A stretch of DNA of 64,000 nucleotides from Janthinobacterium lividum (GTDB lineage: Bacteria; Pseudomonadota; Gammaproteobacteria; Burkholderiales; Burkholderiaceae_D), in contig NZ_CP075583.1 of NCBI RefSeq assembly GCF_023509035.1, positions 806,001 to 870,000 on the forward strand. Direction: 5' to 3'. The position numbers and the translations under genes were made by a program. The stretch's first letter is position 1. Each line of letters starts with the position of its first letter. Shown piece after piece: positions 1 through 11,209 of the stretch. The notes under the pieces are model-generated. The model made no database searches and was not told where the DNA came from. It was given only the letters and a program-made list of their open reading frames with translations.

Positions 1-536
1 GCATATGGGGTCGACACGCCCGTCTGGCTCAGGTGGGCGATCAGGGCGGTCACGCCCTTCTTGTCGCGCAGCGAGCGGATCCGGTTCAGTTCGCCGGCCA
101 GCGGCTTCGTGCCCAGCGCATCGAGCTTGGCTTCATCCATGTAACTGGCGTACAGGTCGCCGATTTTCTGCGCTTCGGAACCGGCCTTCTTGTGCTTGTC
201 CTGTTGCGTGGATTCGATGATGCCGCGCAACTGTGGCGTGGTGTCATCGCGCAGCTTGGCGAACGAACCCCAGCTCGACTTGTCGGCAGGGATCTCGGCC
301 GTGGCCAGCCACTTGCCATTCAAATGGGTGAAGAAATCGTCTTGCACGCGCACGGAAGGGTCGATGTACTGCACATCGATGCCGGAAACGACGCCAGCGG
401 CGGCAGGGGCGGAAGGTGCGACACTGGGTGCCACGGTCGGTGCTGCCACGGAGGATGCGGCGGATACGGGTTCGGCGGCATGGGCAAACGCAGCCAACAG
501 GGTCAGGGTCAGACTGCTTAAGAGATAGCGATTCAC
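1..536 (-). CDS. M13 family metallopeptidase, N-terminal part (cut by window edge)
   Basis: The reading frame runs off the window, so only about 178 N-terminal residues are present. They show a short signal peptide ending near AHA, an Ala/Pro/Ser-rich linker, and then the conserved start of the M13 (neprilysin/PepO) fold: DDFFTHLNGKWLA, EIPADKSSWGSF and LRGIIE. The HExxH zinc site lies beyond the edge and cannot be checked. The start is GTG at 536, chosen because AAGGA sits 6 nt upstream; the nearest ATG is out of frame. By family knowledge this would be an exported zinc endopeptidase that cuts oligopeptides in the periplasm. The LTXXQ gene lies upstream in the same direction. Confidence 0.85.
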   Translation of the reverse strand, partial: MNRYLLSSLTLTLLAAFAHAAEPVSAASSVAAPTVAPSVAPSAPAAAGVVSGIDVQYIDPSVRVQDDFFTHLNGKWLATAEIPADKSSWGSFAKLRDDTTPQLRGIIESTQQDKHKKAGSEAQKIGDLYASYMDEAKLDALGTKPLAGELNRIRSLRDKKGVTALIAHLSQTGVSTPY

Positions 537-799
537 GAATTGTCCTTATGGGGCATGTCAAAAAGACCGGGCGGATAGCTTCAGGCGGATAGCCTGCCGC
601 GCCAGGCGCTACGGGAATGTAGCACGCGACCATGCCCTTTGACCATCCTTGCCCCCGGACTGCCCAGCAGCAGCCCCCCTCAGTTGCCCCTTAGTTGCCG
701 GGCAGCGTCATGCCGGCGCCCCCGCTGCCCATGCTCACGCCCGCGCCGCCCATTCCCCCCTTGCCGCCCTTGCGTCCGCCGTGTTCGCCACCGGGCGCA

Positions 800-1276
800 C
801 TATGCGATTCGCTGCGGGGGCGCGGCGGCGTCCATCACGCGCGCCATCTGCCCGGCGATGAACTGGGCCACCATCTGGCGCTGATGTTCATCGAGCGCGT
901 CGTTGACGCTCAGCCACCACTCGCGCAGCTGCTTTTCTTCGGCCAGGCTCTGCGTGCTTTCCTGGTCCAGGCCGGCGAGCAAGTCGCGCAACTCCAGCCG
1001 GGGCGTCTGCAAGCCCTGCGTCACAGCCGCTTGCAGCCGTTCGCGACGCGCCTTGCGTTCGCGCAACAGTTGGCGGGATTTCCCGTCCACCTGCTGCCAC
1101 AAGGTGCTTTGATTCGCATTGAGTTTCAATTCCGTCTTGAAATCGGGCGCCATCGGCAGCAAGTCTTCCAGGCGCATCTCGGCGATCGGCACGGCCGAGG
1201 CGGTCAAGGCGGTGGTACCCAGCAGCAAGGCCAGGCCGAAACTGCGCACGGCGGGGGGAAAGGTCAGCGAGGTCAT
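800..1276 (-). CDS. Spy/CpxP-like LTXXQ periplasmic protein, C-terminus probably shifted
   Basis: A signal peptide (residues 1 to about 29, ending near TASA) precedes a charged all-helical domain containing LNANQSTLWQQ, a variant of the LTxxQ motif of Spy/CpxP periplasmic chaperones. The long start is rejected: the ATG at 1276 has GGAG just upstream and begins the signal peptide. The frame stops at 800 straight after a five-G run (816-820). Removing one base there extends the protein to 691 with a Gly/Met-rich, high-GC3 tail ending in MTLPGN, so the annotated C-terminus may be artificial. By analogy the role is envelope stress protection or metal sensing; the family call is moderate. Confidence 0.7.
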   Translation of the reverse strand: MTSLTFPPAVRSFGLALLLGTTALTASAVPIAEMRLEDLLPMAPDFKTELKLNANQSTLWQQVDGKSRQLLRERKARRERLQAAVTQGLQTPRLELRDLLAGLDQESTQSLAEEKQLREWWLSVNDALDEHQRQMVAQFIAGQMARVMDAAAPPQRIA

Positions 1277-1289
1277 GGGGGCTCCGGAT

Positions 1290-1319
1290 AAAAAAAAGCC
1301 TGCGTCCACGGACGCAGGC
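1290..1319 (-). terminator. Strong intrinsic terminator in the leader of the LTXXQ gene
   Basis: On the minus strand a perfect 10-bp stem (GCCTGCGTCC / GGACGCAGGC) with a 2-nt connector is followed by eight Ts. It ends only 13 nt before the start codon at 1276, so it either ends a short upstream RNA or acts as an attenuator for the gene. Confidence 0.75.
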
Positions 1320-1600
1320 AAAACCACTTCGGGTCGAGAATGCGAGTCCACTATAGGGCCGCGGCGCACGCTTTTTTTCGACTCTTACAAATGCTTACTC
1401 CCCTCAAGATGAACTATACATCGCATACAAAACCGCAACATATGGCAAGCTGACAGCCCCGTTTTCGCGCGTAGACTGGGTCCAGGCACGCTTTTTCCAC
1501 AGCCGGCCCACGCCGGCAGAGATTCAGGTCTATACTTTCAACAAAGCGCCGCTCCACGGGGACTGGCGCTTGTGCAAGACACGCTAGCTGCAAAGGTGCA
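1320..1600. other. Intergenic region, promoter-like, no gene seen
   Basis: Together with the terminator this makes a 324-base gap without a protein gene. A minus-strand TATAGT (1418-1413) is a possible -10 box for an RNA of about 115 nt ending at the terminator, but its -35 is poor. A plus-strand TATACT near 1532 could serve the S41 protease gene. I see no tRNA or known RNA family here. Confidence 0.35.
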
Positions 1601-3043
1601 ATGATGGGCAAACTCAAAAATACCGGCTTGATCGGCCTGGGCGTGGTGGCCGGCGTCGCCGTGTCGCTGCAATTTTCAGCCATGGCGCAAAAGACCGTCG
1701 AGCCGCCCCTGCCGCTGGAAGAGCTGCGCCAGCTGGCCGATGTGTTTGGCCTGATCAAGTCCGATTACGTCGAGCCGGTGGAAGACAAGAAACTGCTGGA
1801 AGATGCCATTTCCGGCATGGTCGCCTCGCTCGACCCCCATTCCGCCTACCTGGACAAGAAAGCCTACGCCGAGCTGCGCGAAGGTTCCGAAGGCAAGTTT
1901 GTCGGCCTGGGCATCGAAATCGGCATGAGCGAAGACGGCTACATCAAGATCGTCTCGCCCATCGAGGATTCGCCCGCCTACCGCGCCGGCATCAAGGCCG
2001 GCGATTTGATTACCCGCCTCGATGGCCAGCCTGTGAAGGGTGTCAGCCTGGACGATAGCGTCAAGCGCATGCGCGGCGAACCGGGTACCAAGGTGTCGCT
2101 GACCATTGCCCGCAAGGATGAACCTCAGCCGCTGGCTTTCACCATCACGCGCGAGGAAATCCACCAAAAAAGCGTGAAGGCGAAGATGGTTGAGCCGGGC
2201 TATGCCTGGCTGCGCGTGTCGCAATTCCAGGAACCGACCGTCGACGACATGGCCGCGCAGATCACGGCCCTTTACCAGCAAGACCCGAACCTCAAGGGCA
2301 TGGTGCTGGACCTGCGCAACGATCCGGGCGGCGTGCTGCAGGGCGCCATCGGCGTCTCGGCCGCCTTCCTGCCGAAGGACGCGGCCATCGTCTCGACCAA
2401 CGGCCAGTTGACGGACTCGAAACAGGTGTTCTACGGCCGCGCCGAATACTATACCTTCCGCTCGGAAGGCGATGCGCTGGCGAAATTACCGGCCGCCATC
2501 AAGAAAGTGCCGCTGGTGGTGCTGGTCAACACGGGTTCTGCCTCGGCCTCGGAAATCGTCGCCGGCGCCCTGCAAGACTACAAGCGCGCCACCATCATCG
2601 GCACGCAAACCTTCGGCAAGGGTTCCGTGCAAACCATTCGCCAGCTGACCGCCGACACGGCCGTCAAGCTGACGACGGCCCGCTACTACACGCCGAACGG
2701 CCGCTCGATCCAGGCCAAGGGCATCGTGCCCGACCTGCTGGTCGACGAGAATGCAGACGGCGACGGCTTGAACGGCTTGCGCATCCGCGAAGCGGACCTG
2801 ACCAAGCACCTGAGCAACGACCGCGACAAGGAAAGCGCCAAGGCCGCCCCCGTCAACGACGAGATGGAAGAGCAATTGCGCATCATCGCCCTGGAAAAGA
2901 CCCGCAAGCCGCTGGAATTTGGCAGCAAGGATGATTTCCAGTTGCACCAGGCGCTGAACCACCTGAAGGGTTTACCGGTGCAACTGGCCAAGGCCGAACC
3001 GGTGGTGGTGCAAGCCGACGTCAAGAAAGAACAGAAGAAATAA
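1601..3043 (+). CDS. S41 family C-terminal processing peptidase
   Basis: This 480-residue exported protease has an uncleaved or cleavable N-terminal hydrophobic segment (about residues 4-28), a PDZ domain (about 95-170, containing GLGIEIG and AGIKAGDLI) and the S41 catalytic core. The GSASASEI motif puts the nucleophile at Ser315, and FGKG puts the general base at Lys340, exactly 25 residues later as in Prc/CtpA. Such enzymes trim C-termini of envelope proteins in the periplasm. AAGG upstream suits either of the two tandem ATGs at 1601 and 1604. The C-terminus is Lys-rich. Nothing suggests disruption. Confidence 0.93.
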   Translation: MMGKLKNTGLIGLGVVAGVAVSLQFSAMAQKTVEPPLPLEELRQLADVFGLIKSDYVEPVEDKKLLEDAISGMVASLDPHSAYLDKKAYAELREGSEGKFVGLGIEIGMSEDGYIKIVSPIEDSPAYRAGIKAGDLITRLDGQPVKGVSLDDSVKRMRGEPGTKVSLTIARKDEPQPLAFTITREEIHQKSVKAKMVEPGYAWLRVSQFQEPTVDDMAAQITALYQQDPNLKGMVLDLRNDPGGVLQGAIGVSAAFLPKDAAIVSTNGQLTDSKQVFYGRAEYYTFRSEGDALAKLPAAIKKVPLVVLVNTGSASASEIVAGALQDYKRATIIGTQTFGKGSVQTIRQLTADTAVKLTTARYYTPNGRSIQAKGIVPDLLVDENADGDGLNGLRIREADLTKHLSNDRDKESAKAAPVNDEMEEQLRIIALEKTRKPLEFGSKDDFQLHQALNHLKGLPVQLAKAEPVVVQADVKKEQKK

Positions 3044-3218
3044 ACAAACACTGCGGGGGGCGCCATGCCCCCGGTCACCCCGCCACGCGACAAAAACCAA
3101 TCTTCCGCCACACATCCCCCTCCCCTGCAACACGAAACTCTCTACAGTCGAGCACGTTTGTGTAAAATTTGCTTCACTTATCGGCACCGCGCCGATTGCC
3201 AAATTTGAAAGTTTAACC

Positions 3219-4340
3219 ATGAAACAAGTCGTCATCAGCGGTACCGGACTGTACACGCCGCCATTTTCGATCTCCAACGAAGAGCTGGTCATTTGCTTCA
3301 ATGCCTACGCGGAAAAGTTCAATGCCGATAACGCCGACGCGATTGCCGCGGGCGAGGTGACGGCGCTGGACCTGTCGAGCGTGGCCTTCATCGAAAAGGC
3401 GTCCGGCATCAAGTCGCGCTTCGTGATGGAAAAGGAAGGCATCCTCGATCCGGCGCGCATGGTCTCGCGCATTCCGGAACGGGGCGATGACGAACTGTCC
3501 TTGCAGGCGGAAATGGCCGTCGCCGCCGCGCGCGACGCGCTGGCCCGCGCCGGCCGCACGCCGGCCGATATCGACATGGTGCTGGTAGCCTGCAGCAATA
3601 TGCAGCGCGCCTACCCGGCCATGGCCGTGGAAGTGCAGGATGCGCTGGGCATCGATGGGTATGGTTTTGACATGAACGTGGCGTGTTCCTCCGCCACCTT
3701 CGGCATCCAGCAAGCCGTGGCCGCCGTGCAAAGCGGCCAGGCGCGCGCCGTGCTGGTCTTGAATCCCGAAATCACCAGCGGCCACCTGAACTGGCGCGAC
3801 CGCGATAGCCATTTTATTTTTGGCGACGCCTGCACCGCCATCATCGTCGAAGCGAAAGACACGGCCGTCTCTGCGCACCAGTTCGAGATCATCGGCACGG
3901 AACTGAAAACGCGCTTCTCGAACGCCATCCGCAACAATTTCGGCTTCCTCAACCGTTTTGACGAATCCGGCGTGGGCAAGGCCGACAAGCTGTTCCGCCA
4001 GCAAGGCCGCAAAGTCTTCAAGGAAGTGTGCCCGATGGCCGCCGAGATGATCAAGGCGACCCTGGCCAAGGCCGGCGTGGAGGTGGCGCAAGTGAGCCGC
4101 TACTGGCTGCACCAGGCCAACCTGAACATGAACTTGCTGATCGCGCGCCTGATCCTGGGCCGCGACGCGGAAGCCAACGAAGCGCCCGTGATCCTCGATA
4201 CCTACGCCAACACCTCGTCGGCCGGTTCCATCATCGCCTTCCATAAATATCAGGATGACATGGCGGCAGGTAACTTGGGCGTCATCTGCTCGTTTGGCGC
4301 CGGCTATTCCATCGGCTGCGTGGTCGTGCGCAAGGTGTAA
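3219..4340 (+). CDS. Beta-ketoacyl-ACP synthase III family enzyme (long form)
   Basis: Thiolase-fold condensing enzyme of 373 residues, about 50 longer than housekeeping FabH (near 317). The KAS III triad is visible: Cys156 in NVACSSAT, His298 in YWLHQANLNMN and Asn331 in TYANTSSAGS. Family knowledge: KAS III condenses an acyl-CoA with malonyl-ACP; longer homologues in Pseudomonas and Burkholderiales can use medium-chain acyl-CoA and feed beta-oxidation products into synthesis. Which primer this one uses is not visible. It stands alone, without fabD, fabG or acpP beside it, so it is probably an accessory enzyme rather than the main FabH. Confidence 0.88.
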   Translation: MKQVVISGTGLYTPPFSISNEELVICFNAYAEKFNADNADAIAAGEVTALDLSSVAFIEKASGIKSRFVMEKEGILDPARMVSRIPERGDDELSLQAEMAVAAARDALARAGRTPADIDMVLVACSNMQRAYPAMAVEVQDALGIDGYGFDMNVACSSATFGIQQAVAAVQSGQARAVLVLNPEITSGHLNWRDRDSHFIFGDACTAIIVEAKDTAVSAHQFEIIGTELKTRFSNAIRNNFGFLNRFDESGVGKADKLFRQQGRKVFKEVCPMAAEMIKATLAKAGVEVAQVSRYWLHQANLNMNLLIARLILGRDAEANEAPVILDTYANTSSAGSIIAFHKYQDDMAAGNLGVICSFGAGYSIGCVVVRKV

Positions 4341-4552
4341 GCGCCTGGGGAGGGAGAAGCGCCTGATTGCCTCAATTAGGCGCAGATCGCAGTGGATGGC
4401 ATGTGTTCGTGGCCACCTGGAAGAAGATACCGCGCAAATTTTTTGTAAAAAAAGCGGCAGGAAAATTCCAGCCGCAGCTTTGTTGCGTTTATACTCAATC
4501 GCTGAACACCCTCTTTTTCCATCCGCACGTCCCCATAAGGAACCCACCACGC

Positions 4553-6266
4553 ATGCCCCATGACATCAGTCTGATCACCACCATCGCCGCCGCCCTCGGG
4601 TTCGGCCTCATCTTCGGCTTCATCGCCGCGCGCCTGAAACTGCCGGCCCTGGTCGGCTATCTGGCCGCCGGCATCATCATCGGACCGGCCACGCCCGGTT
4701 TTGTGGCGGATGCGGAAATAGCCGGGCAATTGGCGGAAATCGGGGTGATGCTGATGATGTTTGGTGTCGGCCTGCACTTTTCCATCGAAGACTTATGGGA
4801 TGTGCGCAAGATCGCGCTGCCTGGCGCCATCCTGCAGATCGGCGTCGCCACGGCGATGGGCATGGGCCTGGCACACTGGTGGGGCTGGACCCTCGGTGGC
4901 GGACTGATCTTTGGCCTGGCCCTGTCCGTGGCCAGTACCGTGGTGCTGCTGCGCGCGCTGGAAGAACGGGGCATCCTCGACTCGCTCAACGGGCGCATCG
5001 CCGTCGGCTGGCTGGTGGTGGAAGACCTCGTCACCGTGCTGGTGCTCGTGCTGCTGCCGGCGTTCGCCGGTGTGCTGGGCGGCAAGGTCGCGCCGGATGC
5101 CGAGGCCGTCAGCCTGTGGCAAACCCTGGCCATTACCCTGGGCCAAGTGGCCGGCTTCATTGTCTTCATGCTGGTCGTGGGCCGCAAGCTGTTCCCGTGG
5201 ATCTTGTGGCAAGTGGCGCGCACCGGTTCGCGCGAACTGTTTTACCCTGTGCGTGATCGCCGCCGCCGTCGGCATCGCCTACGCTTCGACCAAACTGTTC
5301 GGCGTGTCGTTTGCGCTGGGCGCCTTCTTCGCCGGCATGGTGCTGCGCGAATCCGAACTCAGTCACCGCGCCGCGGAAGAATCCCTGCCCCTGCGCGACG
5401 CGTTTGCCGTGCTGTTCTTCGTTTCCGTCGGCATGCTGTTCGAGCCGAACATCCTCATCGACAAGCCCCTGCAAGTGCTGGCCGTGTGCGCCATCATTAT
5501 CTTCGGCAAGTCGATCGCCGCCTTTTTGCTGGTGATGGCGCTGCGCTATCCGCCGAAAACGGCCATCATCGTCTCGGCCAGCCTGGCGCAGATCGGTGAA
5601 TTCTCGTTCATTCTGGCCGCCCTGGGCCTGTCGCTGGGCCTGATGCCGCAGGAAGGGCAAAGCCTGATCCTGGCCGGCGCCATCCTGTCGATCGCCCTCA
5701 ATCCGCTCGTGTTCAGCATGGCCAAGCCGCTGCTGCGCGTGATGAGCAACAGCGATTTTGCCCGCAAGTTCGAGCGCACCACCGACCCGCTGGCCGAGCT
5801 GCCGATGACGGTGCCGCAGGAAAAACTGTCGGGGCAGATCGTCCTGGTCGGCTATGGCCGCGTGGGCCGGCGCATCGCCGCCGCCCTGACGGAACGGGGC
5901 ATCCACTTTGTCGTGGCCGAGGAAAACCGCGAAATCGTCGACCAGCTGCGCAAGCAGGGCATCCCCGCCGTGGCCGGCAATGCGGGCGAACCGGCCGTGC
6001 TGATCCAGGCGCACATCACGCACGCCACCATGCTCGTCATCGCCACGCCGGACACCTTCCACGTGCGCGCCATGATCGAAACGGCGCGCGCGCTGAACCC
6101 CACCATCCTGACGGTGGTGCGCACGCACAGCGAGGAAGAGGCGGAATTGCTGCGCGCGGAAAACGCGGGGAAAGTGTTCATTGGCGAGCACGAGCTGGCG
6201 AATGGCATGGCCGAGCACGTGCTGCAGAGTTTTGATACGGCGAAGAAGGGGCATGGCGCTCACTAA
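4553..6266 (+). pseudogene. ybaL: YbaL/Kef-type cation:proton antiporter, frameshifted
   Basis: Twelve or so membrane segments of a CPA2 Na+/H+ exchanger domain (about residues 1-390) are followed by a cytoplasmic TrkA-N/RCK nucleotide-binding domain starting near residue 425 (IVLVGYGRVGRR). The sequence closely resembles the YbaL branch of the Kef family (GSRELFTL, GAFFAGMVLRESELSHRAAE). The frame breaks at the TTTT run at 5240-5243: removing one T joins RELF to TLCVIAAAVG and gives a 570-residue protein, normal for the family. Both halves are well conserved, so this is a single +1 indel, possibly an assembly error. The true start is ATG 4553; there is no support for the upstream extension. 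Confidence 0.88.
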
Positions 6267-6289
6267 GCCAGCACCCTTTTCCGTTCAGC

Positions 6290-6324
6290 AAGCCTGCCCG
6301 CTTCGCAGCCGGCAGGCTTTCTTT

Positions 6325-6326
<2 letters not shown>
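6290..6326 (+). terminator. Intrinsic terminator after ybaL
   Basis: AAGCCTGCC and GGCAGGCTT form a 9-bp stem around a 12-nt loop, followed by TCTTTTT. It lies 24 nt past the ybaL stop and touches the stop of the convergent dienoyl-CoA reductase gene. The T-run is on the plus strand only. Confidence 0.8.
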
Positions 6327-8520
<2,194 letters not shown>

Positions 8521-8529
8521 CTAGGTAGC

Positions 8530-9121
8530 ATGACCCGATTCCTCCTCTGCCTGCTGATGCTGTGCGCCGTTGCCACCCCGGCGGCGGCACAAGCGCAGAT
8601 GCAGGCGCCACGTCTGGACAGGCTGAAGGTCGACGTCAAGCGCATTGAGGTTGACGGGAAGCACATGTATGAAGTCGATGCCAGCGGCAGCGTTGCAGGC
8701 GCCGCTGGCGTCCGTCTGGAAGACCTTGACTACCTACGAGCGCATGAATGAATTCGTGCCCGACCTCAGCTCTTGCCGCGTGCTGTCGCGCAACGGCAAT
8801 GAAGTCATCATCGAGCAACAGGGCATGGCGCGCTTCCTGTTCATGAACCACGCCATCCACCTGGTGGTACGGGCCACGGAAACGCCGTTCACGGCCATCG
8901 ACATCGCCCTCATTTCGGGCGACATGCGGCATTACGAATCGCGCTGGAATTTGTATGCCATCCCCGAGACGGGCGGCACGCGCATCGTCTTCAGCAGCCG
9001 GCTGATGCCAGGCTTCTATGTGCCCGGCATGCTGGGCACGACCATGATACGCGGCGATATCGAGCGCATGATGGCGGCCGTGCTGGCCCGCATCGACAAC
9101 CAGCATGCCGATAAATCCTGA
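8530..9121 (+). pseudogene. Exported SRPBCC (START-like) domain protein, frameshifted
   Basis: A clear signal peptide (MTRFLLCLLMLCAVA, cleavage near AAAQA) leads into the beginning of a START/SRPBCC fold, whose remainder (APLASVWKTLTTYERMNEFVPDL to the end) is in another frame. Removing one T from the TT at 8693-8694 joins them into a 196-residue protein. The domain is of the polyketide-cyclase/RatA type, which binds hydrophobic ligands; with a signal peptide it would be periplasmic. Function unknown. The indel is in a dinucleotide, so a real mutation is as possible as sequencing error. Confidence 0.72.
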
Positions 9122-9125
9122 TAAA

Positions 9126-9581
9126 TCAGGCTAAATAGGTATCGCGGTCGCGGATTTCAGCAAAGTTTTCCAGGCTGCCCAGTTTCACCGTGACGGGGTT
9201 CAGGCTGGCTTGCGGCTGCATCGAGCGCCAGGCGAACAGCCATTCCTGCTCGGGCGCTTCGGCGCGCGTCTTGGTGAAGGCGGCCCCCAGGGCGGCGCGC
9301 TGGCCGTATTCGACGACGCCATCGATGCCGGCCCAGCTGGGCAAGGTGCGCTGCACGGCGCGGTGCAGGCGTTCGCCGAATTCTTCCGTATTGTGGATGA
9401 TCAAACAGGCATCGGCAGGGGCGAACAGGTCGAACAGTTGCTTGTCCCACACTTGCGAAAAGCTCAGGGTCAAACAATTGCCCGCCGGCGCCAGGCGGAA
9501 CTGGCCCAGGCTCAGCGCCAGCTCGAGTTCGCTGCGCTGGCCGTAGCGGTGCAGGGTGGGGGGACGTTTGTAATCGTGCAT
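9126..9581 (-). CDS. Hypothetical protein, 151 aa
   Basis: I do not recognise this family. It is a soluble protein without signal peptide or membrane segment, with a mixed hydrophobic pattern typical of a small alpha/beta fold. Notable segments are LELALSLGQFRLAP near the start and WDKQLFDLFAP in the middle. ATG 9581 is preferred over an upstream TTG at 9599 because it has a GAG-type ribosome site. It is convergent with the SRPBCC gene, with 4 nt between stop codons. High GC3 supports real coding. Confidence 0.6.
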   Translation of the reverse strand: MHDYKRPPTLHRYGQRSELELALSLGQFRLAPAGNCLTLSFSQVWDKQLFDLFAPADACLIIHNTEEFGERLHRAVQRTLPSWAGIDGVVEYGQRAALGAAFTKTRAEAPEQEWLFAWRSMQPQASLNPVTVKLGSLENFAEIRDRDTYLA

Positions 9582-9623
9582 GCTGGACTCGTTCTTCAAT
9601 AGTAGGGTAAACCGGCGCGCCGC

Positions 9624-10064
9624 TTAACGTGGTGGGCGGATATGGCGCCGGATGCGCTGGGCCGTCGCGGCCAGGTAAATTTCGCGCAGTAAATAAATAA
9701 AACAACCGATCAGGCAAATCACGGCCAGCACAAAGAAGGCCGCGATGTATTTATCCAGGGTCAGATTCAGGATATCGCCCAAAAACAGCATGGCGATGAT
9801 GACGCAGACGAAGAAACCGCACGCCGTGCTGAGCGAAATCGAATAGTTGATCAGATGGGTACGCTGATACAGGGTATCGAGCTCATCCATATAGAAATCG
9901 TTGTAGCCGATGTCGAGCCGGTCTTCCAGCACGCGCGTGCGGTCGATGATGCGACCCAGGCGGTTGGTCAGCACCACCAGCATGGTGCCGATACCGGTCA
10001 ACAGGAAAACCGGCGCAATCGCCAGCTGGATGATATGGCCGATGTCGCCGATCTGTATGTTCAT
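9624..10064 (-). CDS. DUF2721 family membrane protein
   Basis: A 146-residue inner-membrane protein with about three hydrophobic segments (residues 10-33, 77-98, 105-128) and the typical DUF2721 layout: an N-terminal helix (IGHIIQLAIAPVFLLTGIG), a charged LTNRLGRIIDRTRVLE stretch, and a conserved tail (IYLAATAQRIRRHI). The family has no known function. No partner gene is tightly linked. No clear ribosome site is seen before ATG 10064. Confidence 0.82.
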   Translation of the reverse strand: MNIQIGDIGHIIQLAIAPVFLLTGIGTMLVVLTNRLGRIIDRTRVLEDRLDIGYNDFYMDELDTLYQRTHLINYSISLSTACGFFVCVIIAMLFLGDILNLTLDKYIAAFFVLAVICLIGCFIYLLREIYLAATAQRIRRHIRPPR

Positions 10065-10176
10065 GGATAAAAAGTCGTGGGTTCACACCGGCGCCCGACC
10101 TTGGCGCCAGCACAGGCCATAGTGTAGCAGGTGGCGCACGCCGGCTGGCCGCTTTGCCAAGCGGCGTGCTTGAACG

Positions 10177-11133
10177 TCATGCGAAGCCGCGCCCCGGCAC
10201 GAAGCGCTCGGTGGCGCGCACCAGCGCCGAAGCGATGCCGTGCTCGAGCGCGCCATGGCCCGCGTCCGGGATCATTTCCAGCTGCGCGCCGGGCCAGGCC
10301 TGCCGCAAACGGTAGGCCGACAGCGGCGGGCAGATGGCGTCGTAGCGCCCTTGCACGATGACGGCCGGCAAATGCGCGATGCGTCCCATGTTGCGGATCA
10401 GCTGGTCTTCCTCGAAGAAACCGAGATTGGCCATGTAATGCGATTCGAGCCGGCCCACGCCCAGGTCCAGCGCATCGTTCGGCGCATCTTCCGGTTGCGG
10501 CATCAGGTACACGCGGCGCCCTTCGAAGCGGCTCCAGGCGCGCGCGGCCGGCCAGTACACGGCGGGGTCGCTGCTGAGGATGCGTTTCACGTAGGCTGCC
10601 AGCAAGTCGCCCTGCTCCTCCGGCGGAATGAGGGCGGCAAATTCCGCGTACAGTTCCGGATAAAACCAGCGCACGCCCTCGATGAACCAGTCGATCTCCG
10701 CCTGCGTGCAAAGGAAAATGCCACGCAGCACGAAACCGAGGCAAGCCTCCGGATGCGCCTGGCCATACGCCAGCGCCAGGGTCGAGCCCCAGGAGCCGCC
10801 AAACACCAGCCATTGGGCGATGCCGAACTGGGCGCGCAAGCGTTCGATGTCATCGATGAGCAGCTGCGTCGTGTTGTTGCGCCATTCGCCCAGCGGCGTG
10901 GACTTGCCCGCGCCGCGCTGGTCGAACAGGATCACGCGGTAGCGCTGCGGATCGAAGAAGCGGCGGTGCTGCGGCGACAGGCCCGCTCCCGGGCCGCCAT
11001 GCAGGAACAGCACGGGAATGCCGTCGGGGTTGCCGCACTCTTCCCAATAGATGGTGTGGATATCATCGACCGCCAGCATGCCGTGCTGGTTCGGCGACAA
11101 GGCGGGAAACAGGGGTGTCAGGGAATCTGGCAT
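10177..11133 (-). CDS. pip: Proline iminopeptidase (alpha/beta hydrolase, S33)
   Basis: This 318-residue cytosolic peptidase removes N-terminal proline from peptides. The S33 signature is complete: oxyanion HGGPGAG (about residues 42-48), FDQRGAGKS, and the nucleophile elbow GGSWGS (Ser near 111), with the catalytic His in DAGHGALEHG near the C-terminus and an Asp in VQGRYDAICP. Start ATG 11133 has AAGGA 7 nt upstream; the longer frame overlaps the Lrp gene and is rejected. Length and motifs match the prokaryotic monomeric class. Confidence 0.93.
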   Translation of the reverse strand: MPDSLTPLFPALSPNQHGMLAVDDIHTIYWEECGNPDGIPVLFLHGGPGAGLSPQHRRFFDPQRYRVILFDQRGAGKSTPLGEWRNNTTQLLIDDIERLRAQFGIAQWLVFGGSWGSTLALAYGQAHPEACLGFVLRGIFLCTQAEIDWFIEGVRWFYPELYAEFAALIPPEEQGDLLAAYVKRILSSDPAVYWPAARAWSRFEGRRVYLMPQPEDAPNDALDLGVGRLESHYMANLGFFEEDQLIRNMGRIAHLPAVIVQGRYDAICPPLSAYRLRQAWPGAQLEMIPDAGHGALEHGIASALVRATERFVPGRGFA

Positions 11134-11209
11134 GGCGGTCCTTAGAATGGCTTCAGGGGCCAGGCACGATTCCTGGCAACTGTTCCAATTATAGTGCGCC
11201 CCCGGCGCC

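Noticed and set aside
1298..1400. A possible tRNA or known small RNA in the LTXXQ leader
   Set aside because: No cloverleaf or T-loop consensus was found; only the terminator hairpin is supported.
3050..3080. GGGGG/CCCCC hairpin after the S41 protease gene as a terminator
   Set aside because: The stem is short and has no following T-run.
5231..5250. Programmed ribosomal frameshifting in ybaL
   Set aside because: There is no slippery heptamer with a downstream structure of known type, and many unrelated genes show the same kind of break, so a sequence error is simpler.
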